A DNA stretch of 64,000 nt. Source: an uncultured Saprospiraceae bacterium. GTDB taxonomy: Bacteria; Bacteroidota; Bacteroidia; Chitinophagales; Saprospiraceae. Below, one piece after another: positions 16,728 through 25,174 of this stretch (position 1 is the stretch's first letter; every line of letters begins with the position of its first letter). Where the stretch lies: assembly GCA_937951615.1 (NCBI GenBank), contig CALFBH010000012.1, positions 62,001 to 126,000 on the forward strand, given 5' to 3'. The translations under genes were made by a program, and so were the position numbers. The notes under the pieces were generated by a model that was given only the letters and a program-made list of their open reading frames with translations, was not told where the DNA came from and made no database searches.

Positions 16728-17081
16728 ATGGAAAAACGACGAGGAAGGTGGCGCAGCATGTTCGCACTTAAATGTCCAAAATGCAGGGAAGAAAAGATGT
16801 TTAAGCCTGTAGAGACTTTTGGCGATTTGTTTGAAATGCACGATAATTGTCCCAACTGCCAGCAACAATTCGAGTTGGAAATTGGTTTTTATTGGGGAGC
16901 GATGTATATTGCTTACGGAGTGAGTTCGGCAGTGAGTTTTGGCTCATTTATTATTGCTTTTTGGGGCTTCGGATGGACAGAATACCAATCATTTGCTTTT
17001 CTTGTGCTCATGGTCATACTGGCGTCGCCTTATACTTTTCGAATTTCACGGGCGATTTGGCTCTATGCTTTTGTGAAGTGA
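16728..17081 (+). CDS. DUF983 family membrane protein
   Basis: A small protein (117 residues) with two CxxC pairs (LKCPKCREEKMF and NCPNCQQQFE), which probably bind zinc, followed by FELEIGFYWGAMYIAYG and two transmembrane helices (about 57-80 and 86-107). This layout is diagnostic of DUF983, a family often found near respiratory-chain genes, though its job is unknown. The position right after nqr is suggestive only. Confidence 0.85.
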   Translation: MEKRRGRWRSMFALKCPKCREEKMFKPVETFGDLFEMHDNCPNCQQQFELEIGFYWGAMYIAYGVSSAVSFGSFIIAFWGFGWTEYQSFAFLVLMVILASPYTFRISRAIWLYAFVK

Positions 17082-17147
17082 GTGTATTGTTAACGACATT
17101 TTGAATTTGAGTTTGTTATTTGAATTTGAGTTTTAATCTATCATAAA

Positions 17148-17921
17148 ATGGACGTAAGTAAATTAGAACAGTGGTTAAAAGAAGGCGTTGGTCGGGCAAA
17201 AGAAGGACCGATAGGCTCGATATTTGATTCTGCGATGGACAAAGTTGTCGGTGGTTTTAAGTATGTACAAACTTACGCTAAAGACCATGCAGATAATGTG
17301 ATACGCAATTATACTGTTCAGCGGAATGAATTTGAACTGTGCTTACTGATTTTGGCGGCCGAAGTGATGCGGTCTAAAGGAAAAAAAGTAGAAGAGGAAA
17401 AACAGTATGTACGTGAATTTTATGTCCGAAATTTTGGAGAGGAGCACATAGAATCCAGGATGAAACTGCTGAGTGTGATTTTGGAAAAAGAATTTTCCGT
17501 TCGCAAAGTTGCCTTACAAATTAAGAAAATAAAATCCCATGCGACCCGTCTTCAGTTGGTGCATTTTATGTTTGCCATTGCCGAAGCTGATGGTCATATT
17601 AGCCAGGATGAAGTTAATGTTATTCAGTTGATATCTAGCCATCTCGGCATCAGTACGAAAGATTTTAAATCTATTCATGCCATGTTTATAGGTGGGAAAG
17701 TATTGGCGAGTGTGGATATGAAATACTATTATACCATACTTGAAGTTGATCCGAAAGCAACAGATAATGAAGTAAAAAAAGCCTACCGCCGCATGGCAAA
17801 AAAATACCATCCCGATCGCGTCAGTCAAGTGGGAGAAGATGTACAGAAAGCAGCTAAAGTAAAATTCCAAAAATTACAACAAGCCTATGAAATGGTGAAA
17901 AAAGAACGAGGACTTATCTGA
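17148..17921 (+). CDS. TerB-like and DnaJ-domain co-chaperone
   Basis: A DjlA-like architecture: residues about 60-175 form a helical TerB-type domain (AEADGHISQDEVNVIQLISS) and residues about 190-257 a J-domain (YYTILEVDPKATDNEVKKAY) with the HPD motif in KKYHPDRV, which stimulates Hsp70 ATPase. There is no signal peptide; a weakly amphipathic N-terminus precedes the domains. It lies 66 bases after the DUF983 gene and may be co-transcribed. The client is unknown. Confidence 0.85.
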   Translation: MDVSKLEQWLKEGVGRAKEGPIGSIFDSAMDKVVGGFKYVQTYAKDHADNVIRNYTVQRNEFELCLLILAAEVMRSKGKKVEEEKQYVREFYVRNFGEEHIESRMKLLSVILEKEFSVRKVALQIKKIKSHATRLQLVHFMFAIAEADGHISQDEVNVIQLISSHLGISTKDFKSIHAMFIGGKVLASVDMKYYYTILEVDPKATDNEVKKAYRRMAKKYHPDRVSQVGEDVQKAAKVKFQKLQQAYEMVKKERGLI

Positions 17922-18092
17922 CTTCAGCCATCATTTCATATTGTTTTAATCGAAAATATAAGCGAAGTCTATTAGTTAAAGAAGTGTTAAAGCCCACTGA
18001 AACTACTGCTGCACGACAAAAAAATATTCGCTTTTCCGGCTGAAAACCCGTATATTGTGAAGGACATTACACCTATTGTCATAGGGTTTCGG

Positions 18093-18133
18093 GGTTAGCT
18101 TATCAATTATTTTGATAAACTGGCCCTTTTTTT
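18093..18133 (+). terminator. Strong intrinsic terminator
   Basis: GGTTAGCTTATCA / TGATAAACTGGCC forms a 13-bp stem using G-U pairs, followed by a run of seven or eight T. It sits 170 bases after the DnaJ gene, further than usual, so it may end a separate small transcript (see findings). Confidence 0.7.
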
Positions 18134-18186
18134 GTTTTCCATCTTTTGCATAACGCACACCCGATTAACTAAAATTTAATAAAAAT

Positions 18187-18486
18187 ATGAAATTACAGAT
18201 TAAGTTTTTTGCCATGCTTTTTTTCGCTATGTGCTTCTTTGCACAGGGAGCGATTGCGCAAAGTGCGAAAGAGATGGTCAAAAAGGAAAAGGTTGAAATG
18301 AAAGCTGAAAAAGCTGATTTGAAAACAGCCAAAAAAGCTTTGAAAGCTGAAAAAGCCGCAGCAAAGGCAGCAAAAAAACAACTGAAAGCGGAGAAAAAAG
18401 CCGCCAAAGCAGCAAAAAAAGCAGAGAAGGCTGCCAGAAAAATGGCGAAGCAAGGGAAGGAATTAGAACAATTGAAAGAACAATAA
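18187..18486 (+). CDS. Small secreted Ala/Lys-rich helical protein
   Basis: 99 residues. The N-terminal 25 are a signal peptide (MFFAQGAIAQ end), and the rest is a very basic Ala/Lys/Glu helix (KAEKADLKTAKKALKAEKAA and so on) with no Cys, Pro or aromatic residues after the signal. It resembles small exported lysine-rich helical proteins common in this phylum; the function is unknown. It has a clear terminator right after the stop, which supports a real gene with its own short transcript. The similarity in composition to the large coiled-coil protein at 826 is of type, not of sequence. Confidence 0.7.
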   Translation: MKLQIKFFAMLFFAMCFFAQGAIAQSAKEMVKKEKVEMKAEKADLKTAKKALKAEKAAAKAAKKQLKAEKKAAKAAKKAEKAARKMAKQGKELEQLKEQ

Positions 18487-18500
18487 GAGCTGTTGAAAAC

Positions 18501-18536
18501 AAAAAAAGGGAGCAAATTAATTTGCTCCCTTTTTTT
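18501..18536 (+). terminator. Terminator after the Ala/Lys-rich gene
   Basis: AAAAAAAGGGAGCAAATTAATTTGCTCCCTTTTTTT: a perfect stem GGGAGCAAA/TTTGCTCCC with A and T runs on each side, working in both directions. Confidence 0.9.
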
Positions 18537-18583
18537 GTAAATAATTTGTTCAATAAATAGAATATTCCTGCCCACACATTCCC

Positions 18584-18591
18584 TATCTTTG
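18584..18591 (+). promoter_or_regulatory. -7 element upstream of purL
   Basis: TATCTTTG matches TAnnTTTG; no TTG at the right distance upstream. It would give a leader of about 100 bases that contains the inverted-repeat stretch 18607-18697 (GGTAATTGGTCATTGGTG versus CACCAATCACCAATTACC-like sequence). Confidence 0.4.
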
Positions 18592-18699
18592 CCGGCGTTA
18601 GTTATTAGTAATCGGTAATTGGTCATTGGTGAAAATATTTTTCGAATAGCGAAAAAACAAACCAATTACCAATCACCAATACACCAATCACCAATCACT

Positions 18700-20922
18700 A
18701 TGAACATCACACTAGAGACAGCCAAAGAACTCGGCTTATTAGAAGAAGAGTTTGAAAAAATAAAAGAGATACTAGGACGCATACCCAATTTTACAGAACT
18801 GAGTATTTTCTCCGTCATGTGGTCAGAGCATTGTTCGTATAAAAATTCTATCACATTACTGAAAACATTGCCCCGCGAAGGCGAGCGGCTACTGGTAGAA
18901 GCAGGAGAAGAAAACGCAGGACTAGTGGATATTGGAGATGGACTAGCTTGTGCATTTAAAATTGAATCACATAATCACCCTTCAGCGGTTGAGCCTTATC
19001 AGGGAGCGGCAACAGGAGTGGGTGGTATTCATCGCGATATTTTTACGATGGGCGCGAGACCGATTGCAGCACTCAATTCGCTGCGTTTTGGGAATCCTGA
19101 ACTGAAGCGGACGAAGTGGCTGGTGAAAGGTGTGGTGAAAGGTATTGGCGATTATGGAAATTGTTTTGGTGTACCAACAGTGGGCGGCGAAGCCTATTTC
19201 TACGATTGTTACAACCAAAATATACTGGTGAATGCTATGTCGGTAGGCATCGTGAAAGTAGGGGAGACGGTTTCCGCTATAGCAGAAGGAGCAGGCAATC
19301 CAGTGTTTATTGTTGGCTCAGCAACAGGGAAAGATGGCATACACGGAGCAACTTTCGCTTCAGCCGACTTGACGGAAGACTCGGAAGAAGATTTGCCGGC
19401 TGTACAAGTGGGTGATCCTTTTCAGGAAAAATTATTATTAGAAGCCTCATTAGAAGCGATTAAAACGGGAGCAATTGTCGGGATGCAGGATATGGGCGCG
19501 GCAGGAATTACCTGTTCTACCTCCGAAATGAGTGCGAAAGGTAAAGCGGGAATGCGGATTAACTTGGATAAAGTACCCACCCGTCAGGCAGATATGAAAC
19601 CCTTTGAAATTTTGCTCTCCGAAAGCCAGGAACGCATGTTGATTGTCTGCAAAAAAGGTAGAGAAGCTGACCTGGAAGCGGTGTTTGAAAAATGGGATTT
19701 GGAATGTGAAATTATTGGCGAAGTGACGGATACGGAAAGGCTACATTTTTATCAAAATGGCGAGCTCGTTGCGGATGTACCCGCAGAACCACTTGTCCTC
19801 GGCGGCGGCGCACCTATATATAAAAGGGAGATAAGCGAACCAACTTACCTAAGTCGGATCAATAGTTTCAGCATTAGCAGCATTGTTGAGCCAAGCGATC
19901 TTTTGGCGACAGCCAAACAACTCATCAGCTCTCCAAATATTGCTTCCAAACGTTGGATTTATGAGCAGTACGACTCGATGGTACGCACCAATACCATGAC
20001 AACTAATCAGCCTTCCGACGCTGCGATAGTTCGGGTGAAAGGCACAGAAAAAGCATTGGTCGTCACGACAGATTGCAACTCGTCTTTTGTGTATGCAGAT
20101 CCGTATAAAGGTGCCATGATTGCCGTTTCGGAAGCTGCTCGAAATATTGTCTGTTCAGGCGGTGAACCAGTAGCGATTACTAATTGTCTCAATTTTGGTA
20201 ATCCCTATAATCCAGAGGTTTACTGGCAGTTTGAAAATGTCATCAAAGGCATGGGGGATGCTTGTCGCAAATTTAGTACACCCGTCACAGGCGGTAATGT
20301 CAGTTTTTATAATCAAACAGTTTTAGAAAATACCGCAGAACCGGTTTATCCAACACCAACCATCGGTATGCTCGGTCTTTTGGAAGACCACAGCAAACGA
20401 ATGACGCTTCATTTCCGCGAAAGCGGCGACCTCATCTATATGCTGGGCGAACACCGGAACAACATCAGTTCATCCGAATACCTGCGCCATGTACATGGTG
20501 TTCAACATTCTCCCGTTCCATATTTTGATATAGAAGAAGAATATGGCTTGCAGCAAACCATCAAAGAATTAATCAGCAGTGATATGATTCATTCTGCACA
20601 TGATATTTCGGAAGGTGGACTGTTTGTCGCTCTGCTCGAAAGCGCGATGGCAGGCGGTACTGGTTTTGCCATTCGCCTGGATAGTGAGATACGCAAAGAT
20701 GCTTTATTATTTGGTGAAGCTCAAAGCCGGGTCATTGTTTCCATCCCAGTCAATGAAGAAAGCGAGTTTTTGCGAACACTGGAATTGAGCAATCAAAATT
20801 ACCAAAAATTAGGTACAGTAACGGATGAACAATTAAGCGTTGCAGGCAATGATTTTGGTATAATTGCAGACTGGAAAGCGGTGTATGATAATGTGCTGGG
20901 TGGTGTTTTGGAAGCGGTTTAA
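18700..20922 (+). CDS. purL: Phosphoribosylformylglycinamidine synthase subunit PurL
   Basis: ATP-dependent conversion of FGAR to FGAM in purine synthesis; the small (Bacillus-type) PurL that works with PurQ and PurS. Visible are [13 protein letters not shown], the catalytic His and substrate-binding block [39 protein letters not shown] and the second-half [16 protein letters not shown] chose the ATG at 18700 ([13 protein letters not shown]), giving 740 residues, the family length; the frame is open further upstream through repeat sequence only. purQ and purS are not adjacent. Confidence 0.96.
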   Translation: MNITLETAKELGLLEEEFEKIKEILGRIPNFTELSIFSVMWSEHCSYKNSITLLKTLPREGERLLVEAGEENAGLVDIGDGLACAFKIESHNHPSAVEPYQGAATGVGGIHRDIFTMGARPIAALNSLRFGNPELKRTKWLVKGVVKGIGDYGNCFGVPTVGGEAYFYDCYNQNILVNAMSVGIVKVGETVSAIAEGAGNPVFIVGSATGKDGIHGATFASADLTEDSEEDLPAVQVGDPFQEKLLLEASLEAIKTGAIVGMQDMGAAGITCSTSEMSAKGKAGMRINLDKVPTRQADMKPFEILLSESQERMLIVCKKGREADLEAVFEKWDLECEIIGEVTDTERLHFYQNGELVADVPAEPLVLGGGAPIYKREISEPTYLSRINSFSISSIVEPSDLLATAKQLISSPNIASKRWIYEQYDSMVRTNTMTTNQPSDAAIVRVKGTEKALVVTTDCNSSFVYADPYKGAMIAVSEAARNIVCSGGEPVAITNCLNFGNPYNPEVYWQFENVIKGMGDACRKFSTPVTGGNVSFYNQTVLENTAEPVYPTPTIGMLGLLEDHSKRMTLHFRESGDLIYMLGEHRNNISSSEYLRHVHGVQHSPVPYFDIEEEYGLQQTIKELISSDMIHSAHDISEGGLFVALLESAMAGGTGFAIRLDSEIRKDALLFGEAQSRVIVSIPVNEESEFLRTLELSNQNYQKLGTVTDEQLSVAGNDFGIIADWKAVYDNVLGGVLEAV

Positions 20923-21225
20923 TTAGTTGATGATTTAGTCGATAGTCCATAGTCCATAGACAGGACGTAAAAGATACGCGAGTACCTGCGGTACTTGCTT
21001 AGTGATTATGATTTGAATAGGGTTATCAACGAACTGATTGAAGTAGAACACTAATAATTCTTAAAATAAAACAATATGGCCTTTAAATTTGAGGAGTTAA
21101 AGGTATGGCAGAAAGCTATCCATGATCGGTAGTGCAGAGTTGAAATACTAAAATACACCTATCGACCATCGACTATGGACTATCGACCGCTGACCACCTG
21201 AAAAACATTAAATTCATATTTCCCA
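20923..21225. repeat. Spacer with GTCGATAGTCCATAG repeats and gene remnants
   Basis: Contains the repeat GTCGATAGTCCATAGTCCATAG near 20939 and its inverse (ATCGACTATGGACTATCGACC) at 21167-21187, sequences that recur at 30872-31030 and 54148-54172. Between them lies a decayed open frame ending ...LIEVEH-stop (about 20996-21053) and the four-helix-bundle remnant listed separately. Confidence 0.6.
21076..21132 (+). pseudogene. Remnant of a four-helix-bundle (S23/IVS-type) protein gene
   Basis: ATG opens MAFKFEELKVWQKAIHDR and then a stop. The opening matches the N-terminus of the four-helix-bundle family related to 23S rRNA intervening-sequence proteins (F-E-E/D-L-x-V-W-Q/K-K-A). Only about 18 of the usual 115-125 codons remain, so this is a truncated relic. 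Confidence 0.55.
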
Positions 21226-21966
21226 TCACCTCAATTTTATCCGACCATAGCCATTCGCCCGATAACCAGGATCGCGGGGATAAACCACCCCTTTCTGCCG
21301 AATGGGTACAACAAGATGGAATCGAACACCAAAATTATTGAATCTTTGCGTCAATTCCCGAAAGCCAACATCAGGATTGCCATTAAATTGTTCTTCTATA
21401 CTTTTTAAATCAGTTGGGACAATAAAATGCTGATAAAATGGACGAATACGGAAAATATATGGAGGACGCTTTTTACGGAGTTTGATTCGAAATGTCTGTT
21501 CGACAAAAAAATCGGAACTAAAAGTATATTCGGAATTGGTTTCTACAAACTCACCGCCAAAAGAGTATTTGCTGCGTAGTCGTCCAAGATTGCTACTTGC
21601 TCCAATGCCGAAGCCCTTATCATTCCAGGGCAAAACCGCAAAAGCAATAGAGACTTGGCGATACCGCCAAAGCAGTGTGGCATTTTCAATAAAACTACCA
21701 GGAGTTTTGCTGATGCTCTTAGCACCTTCACCTGTCCAGCGAAATTCTATAAGGGTATGTTCGGCGTAGTTTCCTGCACCAAATTCATAATAAGGAACAA
21801 TGCCGAAATTGGGTAAGCTATGATTGTTTTGTGTATTAAAAGTACGATTGATGTTGTTGAGGGTATTATACTCACCATAGCCTATACCACCGCCAAAAAA
21901 CAGGAAAGGTTGGGCAGTCATTGGTAAAGCATAGAATAAAAAGCAAAGCAGCAGCAATTTTTTCAT
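21226..21966 (-). CDS. Exported protein, probable outer-membrane beta-barrel
   Basis: 246 residues with a signal peptide (MKKLLLLCFLFYALPMTAQ). The remainder shows alternating hydrophobic/polar strands with many aromatic residues (GGGIGYGEYN, YYEFGAGNYAEHTLIEFRW, FGVRFHLVVPI), as in small outer-membrane barrels. No family is recognised. It lies 3 bases downstream of the NUDIX gene and is probably translated from the same message. Confidence 0.7.
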   Translation of the reverse strand: MKKLLLLCFLFYALPMTAQPFLFFGGGIGYGEYNTLNNINRTFNTQNNHSLPNFGIVPYYEFGAGNYAEHTLIEFRWTGEGAKSISKTPGSFIENATLLWRYRQVSIAFAVLPWNDKGFGIGASSNLGRLRSKYSFGGEFVETNSEYTFSSDFFVEQTFRIKLRKKRPPYIFRIRPFYQHFIVPTDLKSIEEQFNGNPDVGFRELTQRFNNFGVRFHLVVPIRQKGVVYPRDPGYRANGYGRIKLR

Positions 21967-21969
21967 GCC

Positions 21970-22437
21970 CTAGATATACTTCGCCTGATTTCTATCTGAA
22001 AGGATTTCCAATAATTCTTTTATGAGTTCTACTTCTCCTGGAAAGACTTTTTTTATGGCTTCTTTGGTGCAAAACCATGCCCCCTCTTCCATCAGCATCT
22101 TATGTTTGCGGCGCAGACGAAGCGGAGATTCTGTTTTCAGGATATGACGTAAAGGCAAGTCTGCCAGCGCTTCATTTTCAAATGCCCAGGCTTCCATCTC
22201 ACTGTCTCCACACTGCACACATTCCAATGGAATGAATTCTTTGCCTTCAGCTTCTAAACCGGTTTCCTGTGCAAATTCACGACGGGCTGCTTGAAAGCTA
22301 CTTTCGTCTGTGTTGACTTTTCCGTTGGGAATACGCCAGTTTTTTTCCTCTTCGGAGTCATTGACCAAAAGTATTTCTAAACCCTGCTGACCGTATCGGT
22401 ACATCAACATTCCCGCTTTGATAATTCTTGAAGACAT
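21970..22437 (-). CDS. NUDIX hydrolase
   Basis: Hydrolyses a nucleoside diphosphate linked to another moiety. The NUDIX box is complete in spacing: GKVNTDESSFQAARREFAQE followed by TGL, but the first Glu of the REUxEExGU pair is Gln. That residue helps bind metal in MutT-type enzymes, so activity may be altered. N-terminal AGMLMYRYGQQGLEILLV fits the subfamily related to diadenosine polyphosphate hydrolases. It is 155 residues long and is the first gene of a two-gene unit with the exported protein downstream. Confidence 0.85.
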   Translation of the reverse strand: MSSRIIKAGMLMYRYGQQGLEILLVNDSEEEKNWRIPNGKVNTDESSFQAARREFAQETGLEAEGKEFIPLECVQCGDSEMEAWAFENEALADLPLRHILKTESPLRLRRKHKMLMEEGAWFCTKEAIKKVFPGEVELIKELLEILSDRNQAKYI

Positions 22438-22648
22438 GCTGTTCTATTTTTCAGGCTTTCGCCAAATGAAGCACAAAGTTAGTGTAAAATCATTGCCCAT
22501 TAACACAAAAAGCTGTTAAAATGTTTTAAAAATAAGTGTGAAAGCGTTAAAGTATTTACTTTCAAATTTTATTGAAAATTATGAAAAAATATAATAATAG
22601 GCAAGTTTTTAGGCAGAAAATTATTTTGGGGGTAGGTTTTTTCTCGGA

Positions 22649-23038
22649 TCAAAGACTTAAATCAATCTGTTCCAACTTAATAAAATAAGAGTTTAATTTT
22701 TGTTCTCCAAGGTGAAATTCAATTCTCAAATTTCCAGGTTGTGATGCAGCTATTCCATTTATTGTATAAAATACCCTTGTATAATTTTGTCCAAAAAAAG
22801 AAACGTTAGCATTATATGATATGACCTCATAATCATTGTTGAAAACCCTTATCACACAGCTTTGAGTGTCTTCGTCCAAATCCTCTTTGTCTAAAGTTAC
22901 CAACAATTCAAAATTTTGAAAAAAATAGGGAAAAGAAACACTAGTTATATTCTCAATTAAAGAATAAATCATTAGAGAATCAGATGATTTATCCTGTATG
23001 ATATTTTCTCCAACAAGCATTAATCGTGACGTTATCAT
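22649..23038 (-). CDS. Small hypothetical protein, third gene of an amidase-containing unit
   Basis: 129 residues without signal peptide or membrane helix. The pattern of short beta-strands (LMLVGENIIQDKSSDSLMIY, then SVSFPYFFQNFELLVTL, and a closing GNLRIEFHL) recalls small beta-sandwich proteins of the DUF6941 type, but this is a weak impression. It starts 9 bases after the end of the preceding gene. AT-rich. Confidence 0.55.
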   Translation of the reverse strand: MITSRLMLVGENIIQDKSSDSLMIYSLIENITSVSFPYFFQNFELLVTLDKEDLDEDTQSCVIRVFNNDYEVISYNANVSFFGQNYTRVFYTINGIAASQPGNLRIEFHLGEQKLNSYFIKLEQIDLSL

Positions 23039-23046
23039 AATTATTG

Positions 23047-23415
23047 TTAAGTTTGAATATGAAAATTATTGGTTCCAATGTAAGAAGTAAAATGAATTTT
23101 AATTAGTTCCTTCAGCCACCGAATACCTGTATTATTAGGCAGACTTGAGAGATAGCCTGACTTTCTCGGATCGTCACTATTGATTATGGCGAACAATATA
23201 GCATATATAAGTATGAAGTGTTCCTGCTCTTTCTCCTGCATTCTTAACAGCTCATCAAAGTCAGCAATTAGCTCGTCAAATCTTTTATGTTTTAAAAGGT
23301 TTATAACCGTTGATTCCTGTTTTAGATGTTTATAGATGTATGAAGGAGTGTTTGCAAAAACAAGAACTCTATCTATACTTTTAGTGTTTAAAAACTTTAT
23401 ATAACGTTCAAGCAT
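23047..23415 (-). CDS. Small helical hypothetical protein, second gene of the unit
   Basis: 122 residues, mostly alpha-helical (MLERYIKFLNTKSIDRVLVF..., HKRFDELIADFDELLRM), acidic, no export signal. I do not recognise a family. It overlaps the amidase-like gene by 8 bases, so the two are translationally coupled. As the partner of a putative wall-degrading or toxin-like protein it might be an immunity or regulatory protein, which is inference only. Confidence 0.55.
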   Translation of the reverse strand: MLERYIKFLNTKSIDRVLVFANTPSYIYKHLKQESTVINLLKHKRFDELIADFDELLRMQEKEQEHFILIYAILFAIINSDDPRKSGYLSSLPNNTGIRWLKELIKIHFTSYIGTNNFHIQT

Positions 23416-23872
23416 TACGATAATATTTTATGATATTTCCAACATAATAAGGGCAGTTTTGTACAAGATGAATCATCTCAAAGCTAATTCCCCACTTGCT
23501 CAGAATTTTTGGTATTCTGATGCCACTATGATTTTTATTTTCAATTACTATTCCAGAGTGTTCTATATCTCCAGAGATAGAATAATACAAAACAACATCA
23601 CCTGGTAATACTTCTGTTAAGGGAACTTCGCAATAATTGTCTTCTTCTAAAATTTTATTGACTTCTATCAGCTTATATATCCCTGTTCTTCTGGAAGCAA
23701 AGGTCATTCCATGACAATTATATAAGCTGGAATAACCATTAGAGCGTTGAATTGCACCAATATATTCACTTCTTAAATCTTCAATTTCGAGCCTATTGCC
23801 ATATGTAGGTTCAGTTATGTCTTGTTCGTTTTCTATATTATTTCCTCTTCTTGTTTGCGTAATAATTGCCAT
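23408..23872 (-). CDS. NlpC/P60- or CHAP-like cysteine amidase, first gene of a three-gene unit
   Basis: 154 residues with a papain-like amidase layout: Cys in LYNCHGMTFASRRTGIY, then PGDVVLYY, then His in EHSGIVIENK. Such proteins cut amide bonds in peptidoglycan or proteins. There is no signal peptide, so action outside the cell would need another export route. It leads the three-gene unit 23872 to 22649. The region is AT-rich compared with both sides, suggesting transfer. Could also be a small toxin. Confidence 0.6.
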   Translation of the reverse strand: MAIITQTRRGNNIENEQDITEPTYGNRLEIEDLRSEYIGAIQRSNGYSSLYNCHGMTFASRRTGIYKLIEVNKILEEDNYCEVPLTEVLPGDVVLYYSISGDIEHSGIVIENKNHSGIRIPKILSKWGISFEMIHLVQNCPYYVGNIIKYYRNA

Positions 23873-24024
23873 GATTTTGAGATAGCTGTATTTTCAGGAA
23901 AATGGAAAATGAACCTTTATGCTTTTAAATTAATTTTTAGTATTTCTGGAATAGATATAAAACGTGGTTTAGAAAGGATTAGTTCAAAACTAAAAAACCT
24001 CTTTAAGTATCTACTTGTAAGATA

Positions 24025-24879
24025 CTACAAAATATCAAATAATCTATTGTCTAATAGCCTATTTAAACCTTTGTTGAATTTCTTTAGCAGCAAAGGCTTA
24101 TAAACTCCCCCTGCTTCCATATTGCCAACCCACTGCACCCCACGAGTAGCATTAGTCAACAAAATAGCTTGCGCATCAGAAATCATATCCACACTTACGG
24201 GACATTCAATAATCTCCTGTTTCATATCTTTCAAAAGCTCAATGACGACACGTCGCATCACACCCTCTATACAACCTTCATCAGCAGCAGGCGTGAATAT
24301 CTTTGATCCTTGAATGAAGAAAACATTGGCTTTATAGCTTTCCGCAATCCTGTCTTCAGTATTCAACATCAGACAATCATCCCATTGGTTTTTTTTGCAA
24401 TATTGAGCAGCGAGTATGTAAGGGAGTGCATTGCAGGTTTTGAGGGCAGAGAGTGGTGTGAGTGGAAGTTTTGTTTTTTTATACCAGCCAATCTTCAATC
24501 CTTCTGTATTAACTGTAAAACGATTTTCCGTAAGGGCTGTCGCTTCAATAATAAAAACAGGGGCATTATCGGCAGGCGTATAAAGTCCACCATCCGACCG
24601 GAAAACAGTCAGTCGAATCCGACAATTTGGCTCATTTTGAACGAGTTTTTTAATCTCATTTTGGAAAAACAATGGATTGAAATATTTTGGAATATTATAT
24701 CCTAAAAAATGCATGCCTTTGTACAGTCTTTCATAATGATAGTCCAAAAAAGGTAATTGTCCATCAAACATGCGGATGCTTTCAAACAGTCCATCACCAT
24801 AACGGAAGGCGCGATTGGAAGGGAAGAGGCTAGGAGTGGAGAGCGGCATAAGCTGCCCATTGAAGTTAAGCTGTTTCAT
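24025..24879 (-). CDS. Class IV aminotransferase (branched-chain aminotransferase / aminodeoxychorismate lyase type)
   Basis: PLP enzyme. Visible are FRYGDGLFESIRMFDG at the N-terminus, the Schiff-base Lys in LSALKTCNALPYILAAQYCK and the glutamate block RIAESYKANVFFI. The 284-residue length fits. The family includes aminodeoxychorismate lyase (PabC), D-amino-acid and branched-chain transaminases, which cannot be separated by eye. Before the cassette insertion this gene would have followed scoB by about 77 bases; now a 3.4-kb cassette separates them. Confidence 0.85.
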   Translation of the reverse strand: MKQLNFNGQLMPLSTPSLFPSNRAFRYGDGLFESIRMFDGQLPFLDYHYERLYKGMHFLGYNIPKYFNPLFFQNEIKKLVQNEPNCRIRLTVFRSDGGLYTPADNAPVFIIEATALTENRFTVNTEGLKIGWYKKTKLPLTPLSALKTCNALPYILAAQYCKKNQWDDCLMLNTEDRIAESYKANVFFIQGSKIFTPAADEGCIEGVMRRVVIELLKDMKQEIIECPVSVDMISDAQAILLTNATRGVQWVGNMEAGGVYKPLLLKKFNKGLNRLLDNRLFDIL

Positions 24880-24952
24880 ACAAAAGAGCGCACCGTCCTG
24901 CGACGCCGCGCCCCTATTAAAATGTTGGGTCTTAATCCGTTAGGGAGGATTA

Positions 24953-25164
24953 AAACTAATTAATACTCATTTCCGGTATATCGCTTGTCACCACGAGTGT
25001 GCCGGAAGTTTTTGCTTTGATTTCTTCGACTGTGACACCAGGAGCGCGCTCTAATAAATGAAAAGCTCCGTCCTTTATTTCCATCACAGCCAGGTCTGTG
25101 ACGACCTTTTTGATACAATTTACGCCAGTTAAGGGTAAAGTACAAATTTTTAGCAATTTAGATT
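24953..25164. repeat. Left copy of the 212-bp direct repeat flanking the DUF262 cassette
   Basis: Matches 28369-28580 without gaps at an offset of 3416. By eye there are six mismatches, all between about 25088 and 25155; the 135 bases nearest the gene end are identical. Confidence 0.92.
24956..25164 (-). pseudogene. Displaced 3' end of scoB
   Basis: Encodes about the last 67 residues of the CoA-transferase B subunit ([15 protein letters not shown] to DIPEMSIN) up to its own TAG at 24956-24958, with no start codon. The full gene is at 28372-29031. This is the old or second 3' end left on the far side of the cassette. Confidence 0.9.
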
Positions 25165-25174
25165 AAATCGAATT

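Noticed and set aside
23822-24103. 93-residue + strand ORF
   Set aside because: It straddles the divergent starts and ends of two supported minus-strand genes and shows no coding character.
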